Program-made: the position numbers and the translations under genes
Shown: positions 8,203-15,250 of the stretch, piece by piece
Numbering within the stretch: position 1 is the first letter of the stretch
How the letters are laid out: each line of letters starts with the position of its first letter
Notes under the pieces: generated by a model
Told to the model about the DNA's origin: nothing
The model's database searches: none
Seen by the model: only the letters and a program-made list of their open reading frames with translations
Assembly (NCBI GenBank): GCA_031274555.1
Contig: JAISPZ010000066.1
Location: 82,020-119,412, forward strand
Length of the DNA: 37,393 nt
Direction: 5' to 3'
Source of the DNA: Bacteroidales bacterium
GTDB lineage: Bacteria > Bacteroidota > Bacteroidia > Bacteroidales > P3

Positions 8203-9429
8203 TTACTTCGCGATCCAAGTTGTGGGGTCCATTTTTGTTGTGCCTTTCCAGACTTGAAATTGGAGTTCGGTGTTGCCGCTGTTGTCGTCGGTGTGGATGC
8301 GACCTATCGTTTGTTTTGTCTTTACCGTTTGACCTGCCTGTACCTGTACGTTGTCAAGGTTTGAATAAACAGTGGTGTATTCGCCGTGCCTTATCATCAC
8401 GAATTTTAAGCCGTAAATGTTGCCGACATTAGTCACTTTTCCATTGAATACCGCACGTGCCGAAGCACCTTTCTCCGTGAGAATGTTTATTCCGTTGTTT
8501 GTTACCTTAACGTTTTTTATCACAGGATGATTGTGAGTACCGAAATATTCGGATACTGTCCCTTTCTCAGTAGGCCAGGGAAGACGACCCATGTTGGCAG
8601 CGAAATCATTTGAGAGTATTTTTTCTTCGGGAGTGAGAGAATATTTGCCCGCTTCACGTTTTCCCTCTGCCGCCTTTTGCTGTGAAGCCTTTATCTCTGC
8701 CTGAATTATCTTTTGAATTTGACTGTTTAAATCACGCACTCTTTTCTGCTTCACCGCAAGGTCTGCACGAAGTTTCTTTTCTTGTTTCTGTAAGTCCTCA
8801 AGCACTTTCTTTTGTCTTTGCTCCTCTTTTTGAAGTTTGTCTTTCTCTTGCTTTTCTTCTTCGAGAAGTTTCCCTTTCTGGTTTTTTTCTTCTTTGAGTG
8901 CCGATATGTTTTCGCCAAGCGCAACTTGCTTCGCCTCTATAATCGCAACTTGTTTTTTCTGATGGTCGCTGTATTGACGGATGTACATGAAACGTCTGTA
9001 TGCCTGAGAAAAACTTTTAGAAGCGAGGATGTACATCAATTGACTGTATGAATTTCGGTGCAGATAGGATGACTGCAACATCCGCGCATAATCGCTTTTT
9101 AGTTTTTCTATGTCTTCACTTAGACGTGCCACAGCAGCACTGTGCTTTTCTATGTTTTTATTTGTTGCAGATATTTCTTTGTTTAACTCTGAAACGAGCT
9201 GCTGACGCTTTGAGATATTTTTATTCAGCAGTTCGAGTTCCTGAACGGAACTGTTTTTGTTTTTACGTGTTTTTTCGAGTAGCTCTGTCGTTTGCTTTAT
9301 TTCTTGCTCTATCTTTCGCTTGTTGTTTTCAAGAACATTCTTGTCTTTTGTTTGAGCAAAAAGATAAGCACAGCCGCTGAAGAATAACAGCCCTGCTAAA
9401 AGTATCATTATAGTTTTTGTCCTACTCAT
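8203..9429 (-). CDS. EnvC-like murein hydrolase activator with degenerate M23 domain
   Basis: A 408-aa exported protein: hydrophobic N-terminus (residues 5-25; FSGC could be a weak lipobox, or cleavage after LFAQ), long coiled coil (about 33-255), and a C-terminal LytM/M23 fold (about 285-404). The zinc ligands of active M23 enzymes are missing. The usual HxGxD appears as NNGINI (311-316), and the usual HLHF appears as ELQF (388-391). This matches E. coli EnvC, which cannot cut peptidoglycan itself but activates amidases at the division site; the same role in the periplasm is inferred here. In Bacteroidales such genes commonly follow a TPR gene and a DUF4292 gene, as here. The start ATG lies a few bases from an intergenic repeat. 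Confidence 0.9.
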   Translation of the reverse strand: MSRTKTIMILLAGLLFFSGCAYLFAQTKDKNVLENNKRKIEQEIKQTTELLEKTRKNKNSSVQELELLNKNISKRQQLVSELNKEISATNKNIEKHSAAVARLSEDIEKLKSDYARMLQSSYLHRNSYSQLMYILASKSFSQAYRRFMYIRQYSDHQKKQVAIIEAKQVALGENISALKEEKNQKGKLLEEEKQEKDKLQKEEQRQKKVLEDLQKQEKKLRADLAVKQKRVRDLNSQIQKIIQAEIKASQQKAAEGKREAGKYSLTPEEKILSNDFAANMGRLPWPTEKGTVSEYFGTHNHPVIKNVKVTNNGINILTEKGASARAVFNGKVTNVGNIYGLKFVMIRHGEYTTVYSNLDNVQVQAGQTVKTKQTIGRIHTDDNSGNTELQFQVWKGTTKMDPTTWIAK

Positions 9430-9466
9430 TTTGTATTCTACATTCTAAATTTTGTTTCGCGTCAGC

Positions 9467-9670
9467 CAATTCTAAATTCTACATTCTATTTTGCATTTTA
9501 GCGAATTGACAATTGACAATTAACAATTGACAATTGTTTTGCGCTTTGCTGCGTTAGGGATGGCAGCGGAAATCCTTTTTTGCAGCGGGGTGGCTCTGCG
9601 GGGCGGCAAAAAAGATTGCAGCGTACAGCCCGACCCCGCACCGAGCCTGCGAGGGGCGGGGGAACGCCCA
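9467..9670 (+). repeat. Structured intergenic repeat, copy A
   Basis: Nearly the whole 296-bp gap between the TPR-DUF4292 gene and the envC-like gene is repeat. It has an AT-rich flank (attctaaattctacattct units, then caattgacaattgac units) and a GC-rich core from about 9540. The core holds gctgcgttagggat, a stem cttttttgc (9575-9583) with gcaaaaaag (9606-9614), and a second stem region ccccgc/gcgagggg, ending at ggggaacgccc. Copy B at 13311-13509 matches it closely. No reading frame with protein character is visible. Function unknown: it could be a REP/MITE-like element or a transcribed structured element. Confidence 0.85.
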
Positions 9671-9696
9671 AATCTACATTCTTCATCGCGCCAGCC

Positions 9697-9724
9697 GTAA
9701 TTCGTAATTCGTAATTCGTAATTG
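9697..9724 (+). repeat. Short tandem repeat gtaattc, next to the TPR gene stop
   Basis: Four tandem copies of a 7-bp unit (gtaattc) ending in gtaattg, one base from the TAG stop (9728-9726) of the TPR-DUF4292 gene. The same array occurs at 28123-28149, next to the trmD stop. An inverted, less regular version occurs near 37190-37222. Confidence 0.85.
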
Positions 9725-9725
9725 A

Positions 9726-12011
9726 CTATTTGCACCCTGCTGGCAGTCGAAATGGCATATCTAAATTTTTATTTCTTTCTATGTTCTGATATTGTAATTT
9801 TAATATTATCGGGCTACTGCCAAAGCTGGCAGAGAGTGTCAGGGATTGCGCTGAACATTCTTCTACGCGGAGTGAAAATCCTGAGAGGGCGAAGGAGTAC
9901 GCGGGAACAGTGCACTGTCCTGAAAATATTTTTGCGAGCATACTTGTAGATACGCCACCAGCAGCCATACAGGAATTTTCAAGTCTGTTTATAACATAGA
10001 TGGAGTCGTTGCGGAAGCGTATCCTGACTGCTTCAATCGCTCCAAGACCTAAACTTACCCAGCCGCCGTTATAAACGGATACTTTGACTTTTCCGCTTAA
10101 TGCGAGTTCGCTGTCTTCCAAACCTGAAACGAGGCATTTTACATTTGCCGAGAAAGTAGTGTCGGTGGCTCTCCCCGCAACATCATCGGCTTTCCCTGTA
10201 ACATCATCAGCTTTCCCTGTGGTGTCGGTTTTTCCTGCAATAGCATCAATCACCGCTTGATAATGTTCCTTTACTACGTCCGATTTGTCGCCACCATATT
10301 TAAGTGCCTGCTCTAAAATTTTCTTCGCCTTTTCGTATTCTTTCTTCATATAAAGCACCCAGCCGTAAGTGTCAAGATACGTGGCACTCTTAGGTTCTTT
10401 CTCACACGCTTCCTTTGCAAATGCTTCAGCCTTATCAAGATTTTTATTTTCGAGAGCAAGAAAATATGCGTAATTATTTTTTATAACAATATCGACAAAA
10501 TCATCTTTTACTATTTCATCAAAAATCAAAAATGACTCGTCCACTCTTTTTAATTCGTACAGACACTCTGCCTTTATAACATTCATTCTTTCCAAGTCCC
10601 CCTTATCTTTGACAACATCCATTTTTTCAAGTTTCTCTACTGCGTAAATGGCGGTGTCGCACTGTTTTGCCGTATATGCAGAGAACATCAGATAAATATA
10701 TCCTATCTCTCGTTCGGGATACACTTCGGTAAAGCGAAAGCTATGTCTAACTAATTTATCGTTATAGTCGCTTGCTTTGGCAAGCGTGGCGAGCAACGCA
10801 TCCCAAGAGCCGTTCTTTGAAGACGAATCAAGAGAGAGTGATTTCTCAAACATTTCTATTGCTTTGTCTGTTTGCTTTGTAAAAACGAGCAGTCTTCCGT
10901 AAATGCTGTATCCTTCTGCCCTGTCAGGATGTGTCTTTATGAGTGCCTGAAAGACTTTATCAACATTCAAAAGTTCTTGTTTCTTTTCTTTTTTTTCACT
11001 GACGGAATTCATCTCATAGTATGTGGAAAGAATTTTTAGTTTAGTATCAAAATCAAGATTTTTATTTTCTACTCCCTTGATGAGTTCTTTATATGAATCT
11101 TCCATATTGCCGATTACGCGATAAAAATCGGAAAGCGAAAGGTGAATAAGGGTATTTTCAGGATCTATTTCTATAATCTTTCTATAATTGTTCTCTGCCT
11201 CTTTGTAGTTTTTGTCGTCCATCGCCATTTGAGCGAGCATCTCATAATATTTTACCTTGTCGGGCATCAATTTACTTATTTTCTCTATCTCGCTACGAGC
11301 GGCTTCTTTCGATTTTTTATCACCAAGTGCCATATAGAGTTTGTGTTTTTCAAGCACCCAGTCTTCCGTCACTTCAAACTTCTGCTCAAGTTTGTTATAT
11401 ATTTCAATCGCATTTTGCAGGCGTCCCATACTTATATAAGCGTCTGCTGCGTGATAGGCATACTCTAATTTTTCAGGATAGGCATCAACTAATTTGAGGC
11501 AGACATCTATTAATTTTTCGTACTGATGTGAACTCGCATACAAATCGGCAAGAAATTCTCCGATGTATCTGTTTTTGTCCGAAAGGAAAAATGCTCTTTC
11601 GGCGTAAACAATGGCGTCGCTTATACGCCCTTGTTCTTTGTACAGTCGCGCTATTTCGTAAAAGGCTGCATAGTTGTTCGGATTGGAATTTGACGCGGAA
11701 TAATATGCCTGAAATGCTTTTTCATTTTGATTTGTCAAATGATAGCGAATACCGTCCATAAAAAAAGAGTCGGCACGGTGGACTGCATTGCTGGCGTTGT
11801 TCGCACTGCTGGCGTTGTTCGCACTGTTGGCGTTGTTCGCACTGCTGGCGTTGTTCGCACTGTTGGTGTTGTTCGCAGAAGCTGCGTTATCCGTATTATC
11901 CGCATTATCCGCGAAAGCTGCATTATCCGCGTTATCCCCAAAAGCCACAACAGCCCCAGAAGCTGTGAAAGCCACAAATGGAAATATCAAACAAAAAATA
12001 AATGTCTTCAT
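9726..12011 (-). CDS. Exported TPR protein fused to a DUF4292-like domain
   Basis: A 761-aa protein with an N-terminal signal sequence (MKTFIFCLIFPFVAFTASGA), so periplasmic or envelope-located. Residues about 25-75 are a low-complexity N/A/S/D tract coded by 18-bp repeats. Residues about 80-590 are tandem tetratricopeptide repeats (e.g. AFQAYYSASNSNPNNYAAFYEIARLYKEQGR). After a linker with repeated GKADDV, residues about 615-761 resemble DUF4292 (LSGKVKVSVYNGGWVSLGLG, DSIYVINRLEN). In related Bacteroidales the TPR and DUF4292 proteins are, as I recall, usually separate neighbouring genes upstream of an EnvC-like gene; here they are one frame. The ATG overlaps the stop of the response regulator gene by four bases (ATGA). 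The role is probably assembly or scaffolding at the envelope; the exact function is unknown. Confidence 0.85.
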   Translation of the reverse strand: MKTFIFCLIFPFVAFTASGAVVAFGDNADNAAFADNADNTDNAASANNTNSANNASSANNANSANNASSANNASNAVHRADSFFMDGIRYHLTNQNEKAFQAYYSASNSNPNNYAAFYEIARLYKEQGRISDAIVYAERAFFLSDKNRYIGEFLADLYASSHQYEKLIDVCLKLVDAYPEKLEYAYHAADAYISMGRLQNAIEIYNKLEQKFEVTEDWVLEKHKLYMALGDKKSKEAARSEIEKISKLMPDKVKYYEMLAQMAMDDKNYKEAENNYRKIIEIDPENTLIHLSLSDFYRVIGNMEDSYKELIKGVENKNLDFDTKLKILSTYYEMNSVSEKKEKKQELLNVDKVFQALIKTHPDRAEGYSIYGRLLVFTKQTDKAIEMFEKSLSLDSSSKNGSWDALLATLAKASDYNDKLVRHSFRFTEVYPEREIGYIYLMFSAYTAKQCDTAIYAVEKLEKMDVVKDKGDLERMNVIKAECLYELKRVDESFLIFDEIVKDDFVDIVIKNNYAYFLALENKNLDKAEAFAKEACEKEPKSATYLDTYGWVLYMKKEYEKAKKILEQALKYGGDKSDVVKEHYQAVIDAIAGKTDTTGKADDVTGKADDVAGRATDTTFSANVKCLVSGLEDSELALSGKVKVSVYNGGWVSLGLGAIEAVRIRFRNDSIYVINRLENSCMAAGGVSTSMLAKIFSGQCTVPAYSFALSGFSLRVEECSAQSLTLSASFGSSPIILKLQYQNIERNKNLDMPFRLPAGCK
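11785..11874 (-). repeat. Five 18-bp tandem repeats in the TPR gene 5' end
   Basis: Five near-identical copies of gcactgctggcgttgttc (given strand), at 11785, 11803, 11821, 11839 and 11857, encode the ANNASS/ANNANS low-complexity stretch just after the signal peptide. The unit is a multiple of three, so copy changes keep the frame. A second, looser 9-bp periodicity (ttatccgca) follows at about 11884-11935, encoding DNA-DN residues. Confidence 0.85.
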
Positions 12012-13240
12012 AAAAATTTTTTTACGTTTTCTGCCGTAATTCTACCGCTATTAAAGATAAGAAGACGTTCTACTACGTTGTGAAGTTCGCGTATATTTCC
12101 GAGCCACGAATAATTTTGCAAAAGCTCCATCGCTGACTTTTCTAACATTAACGGTTGTCTTCCCATAGAAAGTGCAACATCTTCCATAAAATATTTTACA
12201 AGTTCGGGAATGTCCTCTATCCTCTCTCTTAAAGCAGGCAGCCGCAGAACAACTACGCTTATCCTGTGATAGAGATCTTGACGAAAACGTCCCTCTTCTA
12301 TTTCTTTTTTTAAGTCTTTATTCGTTGCAGCAATCACTCTCACCTTTACATCAATGGAGCTTTCCCCGCCAACGCGCATAATTTTATTTTCCTGTAATGC
12401 ACGCAATACTTTTGCTTGCGCCGACAGACTCATATCAGCGATTTCGTCCAAGAAAAGTGTGCCACCATTTGCCTGCTCAAAACTCCCCTTTCGCTGTTTA
12501 ATAGCCGAAGTGAACGAACCTTTTTCGTGACCGAAAAGTTCGCTCTCTATAAGCTCGGACGGGATTGCTGCGCAATTAACCGCAACAAACGCGCCGTTTG
12601 CTACCGCACTTTTTTCGTGAATACGCCGCGCAAGAAGTTCTTTGCCCGTTCCATTTTCGCCTGTGATGAGTACGCGAGCGTCTGTCTTCGCAACGGTGTC
12701 CGACATTTCAAGCACTTGCAAAAGTGCTTTTGACGAACCTACTATATGATATTTTTTATCTAACTGTTTCTTCAGATTTTTTGTTTCGCTGAAAAGCTCA
12801 TCTTTCTGCGCTGCCAACTCCTCTTTCTGTGCTGTCAATTCTTCTTTTTGCGCCAACAGAATTTTTTCTTTTTCGACAAGTTCTTCCTTTTCGAGTGCGT
12901 TGCGAAGTGTGATAAGGATACGGTTCAGGTCGAGTGGTTTTTCTATAAAATAAAACGCTCCCTGCTTCATTGCTTCCACAGCATTTTCTATCGTAGCGTG
13001 TCCGCTAATCATAACGAAAGACGCGTCAGTAAGTGGTTTCGCTTTTTGCAGAAGCTCCATGCCGTCCATCTTCGGCATTTTTATATCGCAAAAGATAGCG
13101 TTAAATTTCTCTTTCTGTATTTTTTTCAGCCCCTTTGCGCCGTCCTCTGCGAGCACAACCTCATGCCCCTCGTATTCGAGAACTTCTTTAAGTGACTCCC
13201 TTATTAACGGTTCGTCGTCTATAATCAATATGCGCTTCAT
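12008..13240 (-). CDS. Sigma-54 type response regulator without a DNA-binding domain
   Basis: A 410-aa NtrC-class regulator. The receiver (1-115) has the acidic pair D8/D9, phosphoacceptor D52, S79 and K101. A coiled-coil linker follows (about 118-160), with three repeats of AQKEEL type. The AAA+ domain (about 165-395) has Walker A GENGTGKE (194-201), Walker B TLFLDE (261-266) and the sigma-54 contact loop as GSFTSA (241-246) where most relatives have GAFTGA. The protein stops at VKKFL, without the usual Fis-type helix-turn-helix. There is no room for one, because the next gene starts within the stop codon. FlgR of Helicobacter is a known NtrC-class activator lacking this domain. No partner kinase is in the window. 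Its target, possibly cell-envelope genes downstream, is unknown. Confidence 0.92.
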   Translation of the reverse strand: MKRILIIDDEPLIRESLKEVLEYEGHEVVLAEDGAKGLKKIQKEKFNAIFCDIKMPKMDGMELLQKAKPLTDASFVMISGHATIENAVEAMKQGAFYFIEKPLDLNRILITLRNALEKEELVEKEKILLAQKEELTAQKEELAAQKDELFSETKNLKKQLDKKYHIVGSSKALLQVLEMSDTVAKTDARVLITGENGTGKELLARRIHEKSAVANGAFVAVNCAAIPSELIESELFGHEKGSFTSAIKQRKGSFEQANGGTLFLDEIADMSLSAQAKVLRALQENKIMRVGGESSIDVKVRVIAATNKDLKKEIEEGRFRQDLYHRISVVVLRLPALRERIEDIPELVKYFMEDVALSMGRQPLMLEKSAMELLQNYSWLGNIRELHNVVERLLIFNSGRITAENVKKFL

Positions 13241-13662
13241 AATATTAATTTGGAATTTAGAATTAGCAAAGCGTATAACAGATGTTTAAGCCCTACATCT
13301 TAAATTCTACATTCTAAATTCTACATTCTATTTTGCATTTTAGCGAATTGACAATTGACAATTAACAATTGACAATTATTTTGCGCTCTGCTGCGTTAGG
13401 GATTGAGCGGAAATCCTTTTTGCAGCGGGGTGGCTCTGCGGGAGGGGCAAAAAGATTGGAGTGAAAGCCCGACCCCGCACCGAGCCTGCGAGGGGCGGGG
13501 GAACGCCCAATTCTAAATTCTACATTCTATTTTGCATTTTAGCGAATTGACAATTGACAATTAACAATTGACAATTTTTTACGCCCAATTCTAAATTCTA
13601 CATTCTACATTAAAGGTTGCGTCAGCCATAATTGACAATTAACAATTAACAATTGACAATTG
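13241..13662 (+). repeat. Intergenic repeat block with copies B and C
   Basis: This 422-bp gap is mostly repeats. Copy B (about 13311-13509) has the full AT-rich flank plus structured core. Its first stem is ctttttgc (13416-13423)/gcaaaaag (13447-13454), one pair shorter on both arms than in copy A. Copy C (about 13507-13577) repeats the flank, but the core is absent: gacaatttttt runs directly into acgccc. A further partial flank follows (13578-13612), then caattgac-type units up to the stop codon of the PLP enzyme gene (13665-13663). No protein-coding frame is convincing here. A promoter for the response regulator gene was not identified. Confidence 0.85.
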
Positions 13663-14865
13663 TCAAAGTGCTTGTACAATGTCATCATAAATATCTTCCT
13701 CGCCCTCAAGCCCTACGGAAATTCGTATCGTGGTATCTTTGACATCCATTTTTTTGCGCATTTCATCGGTGAATGTTCCGAATATCGTGCTTGCGGGATG
13801 AATTGCGAGGGACTTGTTGTCGAAAAGGTTTGTCGCACGACGAATAAGTTTCAGCCTGTCGATAAACTCAAACGCTTTTTCGCGAGTTTTTACGTCGAAA
13901 GTGAACATCGCGCCCGAATATTCTCCAAACTGCTCGTTTGCTATTTTGTTATTAAGGGCTGGATAGTGCACTGCGACAATCTCCGAATGACGTTGTAGTT
14001 TCTCCGCTATTTTTTTGCAACTCTTTGCTTCTTTCTCGTATCGTAAAGATGTCGTTTCAAGCCCAATCGTTTGAAGATACGCTGTTTCGGGTGTCATAAA
14101 AGCACCGAGATTTCTATGAATTTCCCTGAATATTTTCGTGAAAAAGCGTGTGCTGTTTTCTGCTTCGGGAACGTCTTTTAGCTTTTGAGATGTCGCTCCA
14201 CCCCAAGTTCCGTAGTCAATCACAAGACCGCCGAGAGAAGTTGCTCCGCCTGAAATATATTTTGTCGAAGATACTATCTCGATGTCCACTCCAAAATTCT
14301 TCGCCCTGAAATGTGTGAATGGAATTACTGTGGTGTCCGCTATCAGAGGGACATTCTGTTTGCGACAGACTTCGGATATTGCTTTAAGGTCTGCCACTTC
14401 CATCTGGGGATTTGTTATGATTTCAAGAAAGATTGCACAGGTGTTGCTGTCTATTTTACTTTCTACTTCCTGTACGTTTGTCATATCACAAAAACGTGCC
14501 TCAACGCCGAACGCTTTAAGTGTGCTTGCGAAAAATGAATATGTGTTTCCGAAAAGATGTGGCGATGTTACAATATTACAGCCGTTCCATGCGAGAGTAA
14601 TGACAGCACCGGAAATCGCTGCCATACCTGAATTAAAGGCGAGAACATTTTGTGCTTCCGTTATCGCCTTGACACGATTTTCGTAGTTTGTTACAGTAGG
14701 ATTGGCAATTCTTGAATACACAAATTCCGAAGTTCTACCGGTAAAGGCATCTTCCATTTCATGCGCTGTTTCAAATTCGTATGCTGCCGTATGATATACA
14801 GGCATTGCAAGTGAGCCGTAAGGATCTTTCTTTGGGAAAGGTGTACTTAAAATTTTTGTATCCAT
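13663..14865 (-). CDS. PLP-dependent Cys/Met metabolism enzyme (O-acetylhomoserine sulfhydrylase-like)
   Basis: A 400-aa cytoplasmic enzyme of the Cys/Met metabolism PLP family (cystathionine gamma-synthase, O-acetylhomoserine sulfhydrylase, methionine gamma-lyase). Visible family features: YSR (50-52), NSGMAAIS (78-85), D177 (ADTT) near the cofactor ring, and K202 in SSTKYISGG, the Schiff-base lysine. The motif usually written YGGTY appears as LFGNTY (104-109), with F at the position of a conserved Tyr in several characterised members. The likely reaction is replacement or elimination at the gamma carbon of O-acetylhomoserine or methionine; the sequence alone does not settle which. It is a single gene with its own candidate promoter (14918-14925) and its stop lies inside an intergenic repeat. 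Confidence 0.9.
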   Translation of the reverse strand: MDTKILSTPFPKKDPYGSLAMPVYHTAAYEFETAHEMEDAFTGRTSEFVYSRIANPTVTNYENRVKAITEAQNVLAFNSGMAAISGAVITLAWNGCNIVTSPHLFGNTYSFFASTLKAFGVEARFCDMTNVQEVESKIDSNTCAIFLEIITNPQMEVADLKAISEVCRKQNVPLIADTTVIPFTHFRAKNFGVDIEIVSSTKYISGGATSLGGLVIDYGTWGGATSQKLKDVPEAENSTRFFTKIFREIHRNLGAFMTPETAYLQTIGLETTSLRYEKEAKSCKKIAEKLQRHSEIVAVHYPALNNKIANEQFGEYSGAMFTFDVKTREKAFEFIDRLKLIRRATNLFDNKSLAIHPASTIFGTFTDEMRKKMDVKDTTIRISVGLEGEEDIYDDIVQAL

Positions 14866-14917
14866 AATGGTTTTGAGCGTAAAAAATTGTTAATTTTGTG
14901 TCGAACGCTGTAACTTG

Positions 14918-14925
14918 CAAAGATA
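14918..14925 (-). promoter_or_regulatory. Candidate -7 element TATCTTTG for the PLP enzyme gene
   Basis: Matches the Bacteroidetes -7 consensus TAnnTTTG on the minus strand, about 50 bp before the ATG at 14865. No good TTTG at the expected -33 spacing was seen. Confidence 0.55.
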
Positions 14926-14976
14926 CGAAAATGACGTTCAATTTTGACAGGTTGGGCTTCTAATTAAAAACAGACA

Positions 14977-15193
14977 CCTTAAATCCGCGAGCAAACTATT
15001 TTGAGAGTAGAAAAATATTTCCAAAGTTTTTTTTGCGAATATTTTGGGAAATGCGGATATTCGGGGAAATACGGATATTCGGGGAAATGCGGATATTCGG
15101 GGAAACGAAAAATTTTCAAACGGCAAAGCGTTACAAATGTTTATTTGATAACGCTTCGCTTGTTTTTGGCAAAAAATAATTGCGGATTTAAGG
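14977..15193. repeat. Element bounded by 12-bp inverted repeats, with internal 18-bp repeats
   Basis: The gap 14866-15250 holds no gene that I can support. Within it, ccttaaatccgc (14977-14988) and gcggatttaagg (15182-15193) form a perfect inverted repeat around 193 bp. Inside are about three copies of ggggaaatgcggatattc (15045-15098), and a hairpin at 15126-15156 (aagcgtta-caaat paired with atttg-a-taacgctt). This could be a small non-autonomous mobile element or a structured 3' region of the operon that ends at 15251. No flanking target-site duplication was established. Confidence 0.6.
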
Positions 15194-15250
15194 ATATTTA
15201 AAAAATATTCTTAAAGGAACTTATGAAAAGCCTCTTTATATAAGTTTCGT

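Noticed and set aside
9498-9735. Two short minus-strand frames over copy A
   Set aside because: Both are translations of the intergenic repeat, and the similar copy B has indels that would break them.
12008-12030. Frameshift in the A/T run at the end of the response regulator gene, hiding a helix-turn-helix
   Set aside because: The next gene, with a normal signal peptide, starts within the stop codon, so no sequence is left to encode the missing domain.
11727-12083. Plus-strand Val/Arg/Ile-rich and Ala/Leu-rich frames
   Set aside because: Antisense of the 18-bp repeats in the TPR gene and the end of the response regulator gene.
15126-15156. Terminator for the ten-gene operon
   Set aside because: A good hairpin exists, but on the operon strand it is not followed by a T run, and it lies about 95 bp after the last stop codon.
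14938-15201. Small open frames on both strands in the gap before the thioredoxin-fold gene
   Set aside because: They translate the 18-bp repeats (FPRISA-type) and have no independent coding evidence.
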